64,000 nt of DNA from Urechis unicinctus (GCA_034190875.2 CM067358.1:49062113-49126112); one strand, 5' to 3'. Shown: positions 34,126 to 46,869, numbered from the stretch's first letter. A program made the numbers and translations. The notes: a model not told the origin generated them from the sequence alone.

Positions 34126-35894
34126 GTCTAATAGTACGGTCAGCGCATTAAGCCATCTTATGTTACAACAAGTAAGATGATAAAGTTAGGGCCAGATCAA
34201 ATATGTACAGGACGTAGAACGAGAGTCAACCGCTACATGTCGGCGAGATAAGTACATGATGTCCGAAAACCGCGCATCAGCTTAACGCGATTTAACGCCA
34301 TTAACGACACGTAAATGATTGTACTCAGCCTTGTTTGCGAATAAACGTTACAAAGTAAACAACCAAATGCCATCAAAGTCTCAAAGAGCTTTTCTTATCG
34401 TTTACACGCCCTAAGTAATCAATTCACTTTATTTTCTAAATGAGCAATACATTTGTCATACTTAATATGCAACAAGTCCCAAACATGTCATGGGTCTCCA
34501 GATATCAAATGCTTTTGGTAGACACTTGCTCCTATGCGACTCTCACTGCTAAATCAACGTTTCGCGATTTACTCTGCGTAAGCAACCGCTTAATATATAA
34601 AACAGCCCTTGCCACCCAACATAGGGTGCAATTCTTCACTAGGGACCCGGCTTATCATACAAATTAGTGCTTATAATGCGGAACAGAATCTGGACTTTTC
34701 GTATTAACTATATTTTGTGCAACATCTTGTGAGGAAACTGTACAGAATCTGACCAATCAGCAATTTACACCGAATAGGAGTTTGTCAGATATTTTTCTTA
34801 GCAATTAGTATATGGAAAGCGTAGGGTGTTGTGTTTAAGCGATATTTCTCCCAGACACGCCAACAAGAGCGTTGTTTCATTATTCCATATTAAATAGTTC
34901 GATTTCGGGGGGGTAGCATGCTGGTTATGCATTGCATTACGAACTAATCAATTATTCGTAACATAGTTTTAATATTGATCAATAGCACAAGGCTTGTGTA
35001 CACCTGTTAAGGGGTAGCCATTGAAAGTTGGAACTTTGTATACATTGCGACAGTGTATTTGCATCAACTTTCTCTCACATGGTGCGTGCACCATGCGTAC
35101 ATGACATAATTTTTTTTAATGTGCAATATACCGAGAATAGCTATTAAGATAAGAGCATCTACCATGCGCTTGTTAGTTGATATTATGTTTTGCCGTCCTG
35201 ATATATCATTTCCCAGCGACCTGAAAGCAGGCACAGGGTGCATACAATTTCAGCGACATTAACGATATTAATAACGTGAGTGCTTCAATACATCATTGTT
35301 GTCGCATTGATTGGGAAGCATGATGAACTATGAACTAATCCTGGCGAACCAACCTAGTGTTTTGGTATAAGATTTTTCTATTAACTCAACCATAGCGTAG
35401 CTGACATTAAATCATGTGCTATCGGCAGAATTACACATGGAAACACCGTGGAACTTTTCAAATAACAGGTGTATGTCATAATCCATAACCTGTAATCAGT
35501 TGAACTGGTCTTGGACTTGATATAAAAGTGATCCTTATTAACAGCTGTATTATTACACAATCTGCTACAGATATTTGCGCCTTGTCGTTTACATATAACG
35601 AAACATTCCTGGGTATGGTGGTGAATGCACCAGAGATATCAAAAATGTTAGAATACAGCTGCAGCTAGAGACAAATGGGTAATCACTACAACTACAGTTG
35701 CTTTTCCGTTAGACTTCGTAAGCAATCAGTGACTTGACGAATCAATCATGTCAGGATGAATTATCTTTAGTTCGCGAAAAAACAAGTCTCTAGGGAGTGA
35801 GCATCCACGAAACACATCCAACGTCTGTAGGAAATGGGTCAAGACAAATAGTACACTTGAAATAGGCGAGCTGCTACTGGTTGGCAAAGATCAT
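34126..35894. other. Spacer, collinear with 50940-53050
   Basis: No gene recognised. 34440-34667 is open on the plus strand but its copy at about 51680-51900 is not. GATATAAAAGTGA at about 35519 is a TATA-like element conserved at about 52718, some 370 bp before the S1-like frame. It could be a relic promoter but is not supported otherwise. Confidence 0.35.
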
Positions 35895-36162
35895 GCAAAA
35901 CAGCCAACGTGGTAACCTATGCAGCAATTCTAGTCAGTGTTTGACCAGGGCTGAAAGCCAATTTATCATTGCGTATCACTATCCCCCAGTTGTGTTTAAA
36001 TTGCAGTATACTCTCTATCCTTCGCATTCCATGGCTGCCGCCTTCTAAGTAGTTTTACCTCATCATGGTAAAAGCAATAAGAGTAATGAATGCGTTCAGT
36101 CTATTTACTGCGACGGCAACGGCGACTATATCGTAATAGGAATGCTGTATGAGACCGATTAA
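35895..36162 (+). pseudogene. Possible S1 start of the plus-strand iGluR-like relic, unit 1
   Basis: Reads SQCLTRAESQFIIAYHYPPV, then SNECVQSIYCDGNGDFIV and IGMLYE. Glutamate-receptor S1 begins with a strand leading to PPFV and, after a variable loop, a C-x-G-Y-C-I-D-L-L helix. In unit 1 an in-frame TAA interrupts the middle of the frame (36046-36048) beside a 3-base insertion. In unit 2 (53067-53345) it is open for 92 codons to a TGA. I also considered an alpha-carbonic anhydrase reading; see rejected items. Confidence 0.27.
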
Positions 36163-36433
36163 TCATGATTACTCACAGGATACATGCGTAGTTAATGCTA
36201 ACGGACAACGCAAATTCATCCATTTATTTTGGAAGTTAGTACAGGGCGGATCAATTCTATGCGGGTTTTTTTCTGTGATTTATCCCTACATTCCACGGAT
36301 TGTCAGATATTTTAGCACATTCCCCCTATTTACGGATCACTTGATGACGTGTATAATAAACAATCATGCAGTTATTTGTTCTACTGCCGTACTGAATAAA
36401 GAATTTATGATCGGGTCCTCATGGAATCAATAA
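36149..36433 (+). pseudogene. S1-lobe-like frame of the plus-strand iGluR-like relic, unit 1
   Basis: A 94-codon frame including KLVQGGSILCGF, IPRIVRYFSTFPLFTDHLM and TCIINN. Receptors have GELV-x-G-x-AD-x-A, then R-E-x-V-V-D-F-S-x-P-F and a short hydrophobic stretch. The order and most spacings agree; the acidic residues are lost. In unit 2 the second half is kept but a 1-base insertion at about 53461-53472 shifts the first half and a TAA follows TAVLN, so it is a pseudogene there. Confidence 0.33.
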
Positions 36434-36844
36434 TCAAAGTATATCAACAATGCCAGATGTCGTCTTTCATGAGTATAATGTTATTTCACTGATACAATGC
36501 GTTCTCAGCGTCAGCACTTAAACATTGTAACATTTATATGCAGCTTGTCGGCGCATCATTTCCATCTCTTTTCTATTTTCTCATTTGTAAGCCCTTAAGC
36601 TATACGCCGTTGAGCCTTTTTGCTTGTTCTAATGAAATTTTATTAAGTAACTACCTTCCCTAGGGAATAGCTTGTATTTTTAAGATACTCGGACCGCAGC
36701 AATAGCATAATGGGTACCAAATACATATTTGGATTTGCTAAAACTGTTTCAGGCAGCATTCGGTTACACATGAAAAAATGTGCGATCGGTAAATATATAT
36801 CAAATGTACATGAACGCACAGAAATGTAGCGCATTGAGTATACA
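36434..36844. other. Spacer before the TA tract
   Basis: Nothing recognised. Unit 2 lacks most of 36500-36840; there the preceding sequence joins directly to the TA tract. Confidence 0.4.
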
Positions 36845-37045
<201 letters not shown>

Positions 37046-37046
37046 T

Positions 37047-37372
37047 CGATCAGAATGCGTGAATACATGTACGAACCTATAATAACAATTATTTGGTACA
37101 TATTTGGATCTTGGTCAGATTTTTTTGTGATAACCGCAACTGCGACGGCGCAGCAAGCATGCTGTTATTTTTTGCATATGATTATATTAGTTGTAGTATT
37201 CATCATTTGGTCAGGAACAGCAAGCATTTGTGAACAACAGTATAGTAAAAATGTAGGATCTATCATTAGCCAACAGTAAACTTGGTCGCAGAGTATGATT
37301 TCATCACAGTTCATCCGCGAGAACATCGGAGCTTGTATGAGAGTAGCCCCCATCCGTTTATGGTGGCCCGCG
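37047..37372 (+). pseudogene. iGluR-like pore/TM3 and S2-start segment, unit 1
   Basis: After a possible acceptor (ATCGATCAG) the frame reads [40 protein letters not shown] and NVGSIISQQ, then TAA at 37277-37279. Receptors have SLWF-x-x-GA at the pore start, an S-x-R before TM3, a Leu/Ile-rich helix ending SYTANL and then I-x-SL-x-DL. In the next frame NLVAEYDF and REHRSLYESS follow immediately, as expected for the start of S2, implying a 1-base frameshift at the stop. Unit 2 (53898-54215) is about 97% identical. One of the better iGluR-like candidates, with the QQG pore motif absent. Confidence 0.38.
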
Positions 37373-40300
37373 TATGAGTCCCAAGAAGCATTTAACCTGG
37401 CAAAAAAAAAATCCGTAAAATATTTACCCGCATAAGTTCGTTCTTATCATATTGTCAGGCCCATGATGAGTCATTCGAGGCGTTAAGCCTTTATTCATGA
37501 CTAGGCACTACCGCATATCCAAAATATTGAACGCTCTTGAAATCCGATAGTTGTTTTGATCGACATATGAAAGTACGCTTCTAATTGCAGCCCAACCAAA
37601 ATGATGAAGCATTACGTATGACTGCGTTAGAAATAGATAAGTACATCTGGTTCCGATTTTCCTACAGCTATGTAACTCAATCTGGATCCCAATAGTCAGT
37701 TTGATCGCCTAGTTAAGCGCTTATCTACCTTCCGCTGAGTGCTGTCACCATTATTGCAAATATTGTTACTCATGTTGCATTCGACACGAGCAGAGCATCA
37801 GCGATTGGCTTAATCATTTGACATTTCGTTATCTATGGGTTCGTATAATTTATCAACGCTTATGCAATAGATATGGTCCTCTGAAAAAGCATATGAACGG
37901 TTACGAGTCTCACTGAATATCATAAGCACATATGATTGGTATGTGTTGCATCAGTCCGGCAGCTCTATAAAGCAAAACACCTTCAGCGGAGAGGCTGCAT
38001 GTCATGACAAAGGTAAAAGTGTTTGATCTTTTGTTTTGTTTGATTGACGCTAATCCAACGTTTTCAGCAAATGGACAATAAAAAGATAGCTTGATCCAAA
38101 TAGCATAAACATGGTATATATGAAGATGATGCTATAGATCGCAATATATCAAGGACCGGGTTACAATTAGTAAACGGGCTTTATCTGATACTACCCTGTA
38201 AACCTTATTCCCGTCAATAATGCATTCGCTGCTAAGGCATTGATATTTAACCATGCTATAGGCTGGTTGCACAAATCGATTACTTGGGACAATCAATTTG
38301 GAGGATGTTACCCGTATTCCAAGGAGGACATGAAAATGAACGAATGTCATTGGTTCAGTCGAATGTTTGCATCATCTTTAAGTGCGGAATATTGAGTAAG
38401 AAATACATTCAGATTCCATTAGACACAGAAACAAGCGGATATTGACTATATATGATCATTAATTTTACTCTTCTGTGATGTCACAGAACACCACGCAGTA
38501 AGAGATATAGCCTTCGGTAAGCTAGTTTGGATATAACCCTTGTCACTGTGCGCCAAATATAGGCATTTTGTATTCAGCGTTGGTGGAGGCCAAATCTTCA
38601 TATTATAAAATAGAAAATGACAGACTGATCTGTGGTAGAATAATTCTCATTCAACCACTGTGCATTATATATCCTAGATGTTTGGTTGTGACTGGGAAGC
38701 CTCGCAAGAATCAATCACTTATAGACAAAGTTTCGCTATTGCTGATTCGACCAAACAACAAGATCAATGTCATTCGTGTCTTAGTCTAGAGTAATCTACG
38801 AATAAATTGCTCATCAACAGCATCAACGACCCGGTTGACATGGTGCATACTGGATGTCAAATATAACAATGCGACAATAAATTAGGATTGATCGGGCATG
38901 TCGCATCTCATGACCATGATTGCTACTAAACGCTATTATATGGATATTGTTACCTCTCAAAGTAATTAAGTATGGAAATTTATTCAGATTAATTGGTCAA
39001 GACAGAAGAATACGATTAATTCTATGCCATCATCATAACAATTCACAAACATGAAGCATGCAAGTTTACATCAATAAATGGACCGTATTATATTGCTATT
39101 ATAAGCAATATTTGCAAGTAAATCTTTTATTTTCGCCTAAGGCTACTTCAATATCTCTTCCACAAATAGAAAGAAAGCAGGGAATTAATATGTGATCGTC
39201 ACACACGTTTCTATAACCAATAGCTCAGATGACAAGTGCTGATTGCCCACTAGCGGTGTTGGAAGAATACTCGTCGATTGTGTTCCAGTAGATAAGCCAG
39301 CAGTTTGCTATCGGCGGTCTTATTCGCTGGTTGTCTTCGGTTTAAAACAACCATTTAATGTACTTTTAATAATTCGCACAGATAAAATACATTCGTAATC
39401 TGCTCGAAGTTTGTCAAATTCATACTCGCCCGTACATCTGGCGTTTTGCAGAAGAAATATTTTTTTTATGCTATCGTATATATTTTCCCTTAATCTTGCA
39501 ACACCATTAAAGTTAAGGTACAATGGCGGATGGTAGATAACAGTCAATCAAATCCGTGGAAGCTCGTATGACGTAGCTGTTGCTAAAACAGAAATATTAA
39601 AATCACATGGTTTAAGACCGTTTATAAGCATTGTTACACCTCAGCTAGTCATATTTGTTCTGACAACGATGTAAAAGATTGATTCAACATCGTGGTGCCG
39701 CCACGTTTAAGTGGTAGTTATGATGTCAATAGTATGTACATATATATCTACAGTATTAATAGTGGTGTATTTAAGTTGAAATGGATAATCAAAAAGAAAG
39801 AAATATCTTTCTGTATAATCATTTGCCAGCTCTCCCAACTACAGCCTCTACGGTGTTACTGTTAGGTTTGTTTGAAAACACTATGTATAACTTATTTATG
39901 TAAAAGAGAACAGATTTATCGCTGGATTGCACAATAGCATGGCTATATATGTATGTATTTACCTCCTTATATTAAAAGATTAACAATATTTGCAGAACCT
40001 GGTAACTTATTTGTTTTGTTATTTTAAATCAAAATTAATTGCCATGTAACGTTGGACCCTCATAGTGGTTGACTTGCATGTAGTTGCATATTCCGCATAA
40101 ATCGAAGATCATAATTGTATTATACACATGTCAAAGGCCCATTTTGGAGAACATGCTGTATAAGAATAAATAGAATTGAGCATTGTTTTTATAAAGCATG
40201 GAAGTTATCGACGAAAACAGCCACATATGTGACATTGGTACAGGATGCAGACATCGCCACCGACGCATTTATGGCATTCATCATGGCTAATCAAGCAACA

Positions 40301-40767
40301 TAGCCCCGTAAATAGAAACGACGCATAAACAACGGAAGCATTTATTAACTTACGGCATGCAGCCAATTGGGAAAAGTGTTTCCAGATACGGTCGAGTGAA
40401 CAGTGCGAGGGACGACAACAAACTACAGTGATGAAGTAAACGGTCAGCTAACGACTGAGGGTGATCTCTCTAAGACCAGAGTGACTACATAGCATTTTGC
40501 CTAAGAGGTACAAAACACTCAAAAGTAACTTTGAAATTGGCAACCCCTGATAACCAAACGAAGTGTTGTTGATGTTGAGCGACATGAGTAATTCAATGTC
40601 GTAATGTCGTATATTTTTATGTTAAAGGTGTAATGTGTGCCCATACTAATAATCCACTAGAACTCACGCTGTTGACCAGCCAAATATCAATCATACATCA
40701 TTCTTCCCCGATCACTTGGTCTCTTGTTAGTAAAGTTAAATCGCTGACGAAATAATACAAAGCGTCA
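37373..40767. other. Spacer collinear with 54216-57474
   Basis: No gene recognised in 3.4 kb. Short frames at 38350-38132, 38568-38789, 39547-39320 and 40115-40303 have partners in unit 2. They differ in length and frame and lack motifs. Confidence 0.4.
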
Positions 40768-41090
40768 AGTATGTCGAGGTGACTTCTGATTATCTTCAGA
40801 AGAGGGAACCAAATGCTCTTGGTTTGACAATAACGACAGTACACAACGCTGACGACGATAGTGTGTTTCTCGTACAAAGCCTTCAGACGGGCATCATTCG
40901 AATTGTATGCTATAATCTATCATATGCCACCATTATCGGTCTGCTCGTACGTTGTGGTGAAACTCTTCAACACCTTAACCGGGTCTATTTGCGTTAATAT
41001 CGAAATGTTTGCTTCTTTATGACTATTTCAATTCACAGCGCTGCCTATTTGTTGGAGGAGGATTTATGTGTTCAAATGGACCGCGGATTT
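40768..41090 (+). other. Highly conserved open segment, unit 1
   Basis: The 72-codon frame 40779-40997 contains TSDYLQ, NALGLTIT, DDSVFLVQSLQTGII and LVRCGETLQHLN. Its unit 2 copy (57475-57701) differs at only five bases in about 225 (three synonymous, two replacements), more similar than many flanks. A second frame just downstream carries HSAAYLLEEDL. Two readings compete: a PDZ-like fold (LGLTI, G-E-x-L-x-x-x-N, then HSAAYLL), or the end of a glutamate-receptor S2 lobe (TSDY, I-L-x-LQ-x-G). I cannot decide between them. Confidence 0.3.
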
Positions 41091-42244
41091 GTAACTGCGA
41101 TGCGCCGTGGTAATTTAGAAATGAAATAAGTGATGTATGGTCTAGATTCTATTGCCATAGAATCATAATCGCGAGTTACGCAATAGGGTTAATCGCTCTG
41201 TGCCTCAAATATAGCACTAGAATGACTGGGACTGAGTACTTTAACACATAGATGAAACAGTTTCGCATGAAATACTAAATTGATGAAGGAGTACAATATC
41301 AGATTCCTAACCAGCAGTTATTGAAGAGTATATTCTTCTGAAAATTAGTCAATTCTAATATGCAGCTTAGATTAGATATATGCCTAGAGCAATATTGTCA
41401 AATATTATCCTTCAAACAGGCTAAGAACAGGCTGGCGCATTTAAACAATAATGAGACCTCTGACGCTAGTTACATTGTTATTTATTTGAATGTCATACCG
41501 GCATATCAAAGCTGCATGGCGCTATAGATCCCTCGATCATTAACGCATTAACGCAATTGTAATGAACAATCGATGTATTTAATTGTTACGAATTATTGTG
41601 TTGCGTTTGGTTAAGTCAACATATCTATAGATCCATTGTTTTTTAACTGTACACTGTAATTTAGTAGAAAGTAGGATCTAATAACTACTCACGATGATTA
41701 GCGTTCGATATTTGGAGAGAACGTAGCACTGCAAGAACAAACAAATAATTTACTTAAATCTTTGATGACAGAGCTCATTAAACCAATGCAATATTCCTAA
41801 GCCAGATAAGCAACCACTAATCTGTAATGGCTGGGTTGATCATATTCTATGGTATATTAACCCTTAGGATTGACAAATATACATAATTGAACATTCAACA
41901 GTAATGGCGAGGTTGCAATGGAGGGTACACGTCCACAGCACAATAAGAGTCTTAGGTACATTTCTGGAATACCTGAAGTGTCATCACCATGAGTGAGTCC
42001 AAATCAAAAGTTGGTAAATACGCTCCACATACAATCTATTCCTTGTTAATAATAATCACTAAATGCTACACATTTATCATATCAAGATTACAATAGCCCT
42101 ACGCCACAAACAGACAATACAACAACCTCCAGGAATTCTAATGTAATGCGCCACACATGTCAATAAGAGCCGCAAGTCTCCTAATCGCTCTCTGTCAAAT
42201 GATTATTTGCCAGTGTATTTGCCGGAGCGTTCGTAATTATTAAA
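41091..42244. other. Spacer collinear with 58205-60895
   Basis: No gene recognised. Compared with unit 2 three insertions are missing here (57780-58195, 58305-58930, 59390-60335). Confidence 0.45.
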
Positions 42245-42395
42245 GAGTAAACAGCAAACGTTCATGAATTGTACAAGGTCTGAATGTCTACTACCTTGTG
42301 ACATCCTTTTGAACTATATGTGACTTGAAACTTTCAAAATCTGCAAGACTTATCTGCCTCATTAACCAGTATTCATATGCAGCAATGTGGATGGT
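42245..42395 (-). pseudogene. Decayed copy of the 962-1147 segment
   Basis: CGTTCATGAATTGTACAA, then ATCCTTTTGAAC and TTATCTGCCTCATTAACCAG, align with 1040-1185 on the same strand. The minus-strand frame of the left copy is broken here. The unit 2 counterpart is 60895-61040. Confidence 0.5.
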
Positions 42396-42784
42396 ATATA
42401 TTATCAATATCTGCCGTGGCCTTGTATAAGCATGCGTAGAGTCACTGGCTCATGGATAAAAAGAGGGAACATCATGATTCATATATTTTATAACTGGCCT
42501 TAATTCATCTATCTATGAATATGATGATACCAAAGAGTTCCTACATGTAATGGATGACCCCTTACGATTACCGCAGTGTAAATGGTGACCAAGGAGGATT
42601 AATTTATTATCCAAACGAAAACCAAGTGTAACTGTGGTCTATGTGATCAATAGTCTATGCTAATTCCTCGGTCAATATATTGCCCCTACGAATCCCGCAG
42701 TGTCACTGTAACCCATGTGAATCACTATATGCAATCGATAAAATATGGCGACCAGGCAGTGCTGATATAAGGTGGTGGAATTCA

Positions 42785-42975
42785 TTGAGAGAAATGGGGA
42801 GCTTATTCATCCCTTTGTCCTTCAGGCACAGTGCTGATACCGACCTGTGAACGTGTTATATTTTTTATGCAATGTTTATAATTCATATGTAGAATTGAGA
42901 GAGTTGACAGAAATGGGGAGCTTATTCATCCATTTGTCCTTCAGTGAGGCGCGCAAGCGAGCGACCTGCAAACGC
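42785..42975 (+). pseudogene. Two stubs of a TSP1 exon (third lectin-TSP1 gene), unit 1
   Basis: 42785-42860 and 42896-42975 each contain GAAATGGGGAGCTTATTCATC followed by TTTGTCCTTCAG. This matches GATTGGGGAGTTTGCTCATC of TSP1 exon 6 of genes A and B (W-G-x-x-S-S). The second stub continues with GCGCGCAAGCGA, matching the GTRRR part. Unit 2 has one longer copy (61313-61454). The duplication of the stub and the loss of everything downstream are specific to unit 1. Confidence 0.65.
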
Positions 42976-42984
42976 ATATGTTTT

Positions 42985-43150
42985 ATGCAACAGGTACATA
43001 GTATGTTATGTATTTGCACGTAGGCACTGGCCGCAAAACTATGATAGGGGTCATGACACTTGGACAACTATTAGGGGTCATGACGAACCAGTGGCGTTGC
43101 ATTGCTTAAGGGGATGCATCGCCACAATCAGCACATCCAATATTATTCTA
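42985..43150 (+). promoter_or_regulatory. Relic of a lectin-gene promoter block, unit 1
   Basis: ATGCAACAGGTACATAGTATG, ACACTTGGACAACTA and GGGGTCATGACGAACC correspond to the block at 62395-62540 and more distantly to 2850-2945. The CRE has been lost (GTCATGACAC). It is fused directly to the TSP1 stub, so the intervening TM exon and spacer were deleted in unit 1. Confidence 0.5.
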
Positions 43151-43231
43151 CGTACGGCTAGTCGATCGTGCGAAAATAAATAATTCGTCTGATTTTTTTC
43201 GGGTATCTCTTTCAAAATCAATCTATGTGGG

Positions 43232-43582
43232 TTAAAATCTCAGACACCAATTTGTTGATATCAGCATGCATTGATGGAACCGATCTAGTGATACTACAGC
43301 TGCGTTTTTAACATATACAGGTTGTCTCGTAGGATCATATAATCTTCGTAAGTGTCTTGGTATCTTGCATGTCAGCTTGACAGCTGTCATTTCACCGCTT
43401 CGCTTAGAACGATGAGGTTGGCAGTTGAAAGCCTGGATCAAATCTTTACATCTCACATTGCATGTGTAAGAATACAACAACATTGCAACTAGAGCGCGAA
43501 AGACAAAATGGAGAGCAGCATTTGAGAGATTATTGAGAGCTACTTCCAAATTAACCGACGTTAAGGAGATACATTTAAGCAA
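43232..43582 (-). pseudogene. 116-codon frame with TM3-like segment, unit 1
   Basis: The minus-strand frame reads ISLTSVNLEVAL, then FRALVAMLLYSYTCNV and KDLIQAF. It is homologous to 12870-12649 (ITSVDL, LIIMRSYSS, RDLVQV). SYTCN resembles the SYTAN signature of glutamate-receptor TM3. The upstream pore loop is not recognisable. The C-terminal part after KRSGEM is unlike receptors. No counterpart remains in unit 2, where this stretch is deleted. Confidence 0.3.
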
Positions 43583-45082
43583 TACCGTCAGTTTATTGCC
43601 GTTTTGGTCAGATATGCCAATTGTGGATAAAACTGCAATGTTAATATTCTTTGAAGCACTTAGAGCTAGATTATCAAGGTCTTGATTCCAACCTATATCA
43701 ACATGCCGCTACAATAGAAAATGTCGACCGGATATGAATGAACCGTATTGCTAAGCCATTAATCCAATACTAATGCTCATGTTTCAAAAAAGTAGATGAA
43801 AAATCTAAGAGCGTACCGCTTACGAAATTGTGTGTATCATGGCATTGTATGTAACATGACATTATGAATAAACTTGCTATAAAGAATGAATAGATTAGTT
43901 GGTTATCATGGAAAATCAAAGAATTGTTATCTCGATAGACCGCGAGTTGTTCTAGCGCAGACCCCGTGGGTGGACAGTCAATGAAGCAAATTCGCGAATT
44001 CTATACCTATTTAACCAATGCTATTAAGTGTTGTCAACCTTTGATATCATTCAACAATAATGCGAGGGAAATATCTCAGTTTAACTAGTAAAACGGTCGA
44101 CTTGACAATTATAAATCTAAGGACGGACAAATATTTACTTGGCGGCAAATACTATACAGCTATCAATCTGCTTGTTTATATTTCCGTTTCACCACAATTG
44201 TTTAACTACCCAGTGAGCAATTATCGGTGGCACAATATTTTAGATGTGTGGCAGGCTTTAGTCTCGTTGACATCGATAAACTTTATGCAGTATTTATGAC
44301 AAAACTGATTATTGGCGCTTTACACCATTCTCTCACCAACACATTGTCTTAAAGCAGTACGTCCATCAAGCGAGAATCGAGGATTATATACCATATAAAG
44401 ATATAGAGCAACGGTTACTATGGTTAAAAAACATAGGAGGGGCAGTTTACTGTAGGTACGTTTGGTAACGACATATGGTGTAACTTATGCGACATTGGCA
44501 GCATATACTTTGCAATGATTTGAAAGTACATCAGTCACTTTTCCGCTGGTAATTGTCTGTCGAACGTGCAATTATTTGCACATATTCTCCGAGTTATTTG
44601 TTTATTACACAAATTGCACTATCCATCACGTTCTGTGTTTCTTTATTGCTGTTCGGGCAGAGAGCAGTGGTAGTTTTAGCGCCGGCAGCGCATCGCTAAA
44701 AAGCAACGAAATATAATGCAGCAGATTCTTATACACGTTCGAGTGATATCGATCTAAATGTGATATGCCTGAATACCATCCGCACAGACAGGACACGTTG
44801 GGAATAGCACATGGAGCACTTTAAGGTCATTAGGAAATCAAAGCCGATCAAAAATCTCAATCCGTCTTGTTCAATGCAACACTTTCATTTGCTTTTTAAA
44901 TAAGTGATAATGGGACTCGGATATTGGAATGGGACAGACAGTAAGGATCTAATGGATGGATCCGTCTTTCGGGCTGTGCAGCAAGGTTTATCGGTTTGAA
45001 CGTGTTACACAGCATACTAATCAAACTAGGGAGCGCAATAGCACGTTCAATATGCCGCCTTAGATGATTAGACGAAAGGAAT
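43583..45082. other. Spacer, partly repeated at 62636-63330
   Basis: 44130-44740 aligns with 62633-63320. The plus frame 44060-44299 is truncated in unit 2. 44520-44720 is a member of the repeat family also found at 21030 and 26560. No gene recognised. Confidence 0.45.
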
Positions 45083-45478
45083 ATGAGGTTACGCGTGCTG
45101 AACTTGCTATGTGTGGAAGACAAGGCTGGGCATTGTATGGCTATATATGTTTTTTTTAACATCTTAGCCAATTGCTGTTGGTTATCTCCATTGCCCAACA
45201 TACTTCATTATACCCTCAGTTCAAACACAAACGCAATCATGAATGATGCATTCATATACAATTACATAGATTACTGTAGGGATATCATCACAAATAAAGC
45301 ACTGTTGCACTGTTGCACAGATTTACAGTTTCTTATCGCAGTATATATTACGGCGGACGTGAGGTTTAAACGATACACTGAACATACTATCCGGCAAATA
45401 CAACGGCACTTGCGAGAAATAAAACATGGTCGCACCTGCTGCATGGGGTATGATTTTGCACCCTGGTGTTGCACTTGA
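45083..45478 (+). other. 131-codon frame with a Cys-rich end, partly duplicated at the right edge
   Basis: Starts at an ATG at 45083, contains a hydrophobic stretch (MAIYVFFNILANCCW) and ends DVRFKRYTEH, HGRTCCMGYDFAPWCC, Thr, TGA. The last 52 codons recur at 63838-63993. There six base differences are all replacements, mostly mild (I/L, K/R, R/Q). The shared part begins at ACAGATTTACAG, which could be a splice acceptor, so the true exon may start at about 45326. I do not recognise a family. The CC-x7-CC ending suggests a small disulfide-bonded tail if it is translated. Confidence 0.3.
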
Positions 45479-45490
45479 ACCTGCACCAAA

Positions 45491-46869
45491 CAAAGCCACG
45501 GGCAATGAGCAATACAGCTAATGTAGGTCGTGCGTTCTAACCAGTGAGTGCTCTCTAAGTTTGTTATCTCCCCCAAGGGGTATATAAATGTCACGCAAAT
45601 CTAATGCACCACATGCTAATCTCGGATTCTAATGCAATAAAGCGCATTAAGTGCTCTGCTGTTATAGTCCTCTTATTCATTGTCAAAGTCGCTAGATCAC
45701 CACATATTTGATCCCGCTGCGTTCTACATGCAGCTATGATTGACGTTTGAGACACTACATTTGCTTGAATTTTGGTTCGATAGCTAGCATTTGTCACGGT
45801 GATAAATGCGCACATGCCAAACGAGCAATATGCTTACCCGTCTTAGTATTTATTAAGAAATCATCACCATTTATATTGTAAGCCAACGAACGATAAATAT
45901 CAGTATTCACAATTAACTTTTACAAATATCCGGAATAATGAGCTTACAAAGCACTTCTCATTAATGCAACCTTTTGTTGCGTAAGACATTAAGAAGGATG
46001 TATTAACTTTGATATCGATTTCGCGGAATTATGAATAATGCATGATTTCGTAGTCTTGCTCTGCAATTCCTTGCCCAAAAATGATAATATCATTGCCGCT
46101 TGCAGATAATTAAGTACTGACCAATAACTGCATGACAGAAAGTCACTCAAGAAATCAAGCACATTTGCGTACATTCACGTTCAAAAGCAAGGTAAATGAA
46201 TTGTAGACACTTGACGCACCTATTGTATTGCTCAAGACTTACACAAGTAAACTAGCCTACGCTAAAAATACAAAAACATGGTCGGTGTCATAATATTGTC
46301 TTAAGTCATAGTATCTTCCTTTCTAAAATCAGATGTACATACTTTAGAACGATGTCTATCTAGGCAAGCTCCCTTTCTTTATTACTCTACTTGAGAAAAG
46401 ATCATAATTTAATTTTTCTCAGATACCTTTAAAGCTGCAATACCACTGACAACAGGTTGATGACGCAGAAACTATACTCGATTATCCCAACCTTTTTAAC
46501 CGCATTAGAGATACAAATTACCACTTTATGTGTCCGGTGTAAAAGGCAATCTCACACCACTAATAAATGATAACCTGGCAATATACATTCAATCCCTCAA
46601 TGATCGCACGTCGTACAGCAATTGCGGGTGGTCATGATAATATTTAATTACGTCACTTTCATCGCGTTGTTTACTGCGACAGTGACGAAAATAGCCTTTG
46701 ATTCTGACGCTAAGACAGCTACCTGTAGGCGCAGGTTCCACTTGAAATGAAACGCTGAAAACCACGGTATCACTGAGCCTTACTGGTTGCAATTGCTAAT
46801 CTTTCAGTGATGGGAAGTGCACAAGAGACCGTAAAAAACATATTTAGTACATTGAATCATTGAATCGAA
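45491..46869. other. Single-copy spacer
   Basis: No gene recognised. Minus-strand frames at 45815-45591, 46174-45989 and 46792-46589 have no motif. The unit 2 partner would lie beyond the window. Confidence 0.35.

Noticed and set aside
35895-36433. Alpha-carbonic anhydrase reading of the frames at 35.9-36.4 kb and 53.07-53.64 kb
   Set aside because: IGMLYEV and AVICSTAVLNKE looked like carbonic anhydrase motifs, but no zinc-ligand His or SEH motif is present. The next segment on the strand (37.05 kb) fits a glutamate-receptor order better.
40768-41090. Firm PDZ-domain call
   Set aside because: LGLTI, GETLQHLN and HSAAYLL fit, but the loop is about ten residues too long and a stop separates the last piece. 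A glutamate-receptor S2 reading is equally possible, so neither is claimed.
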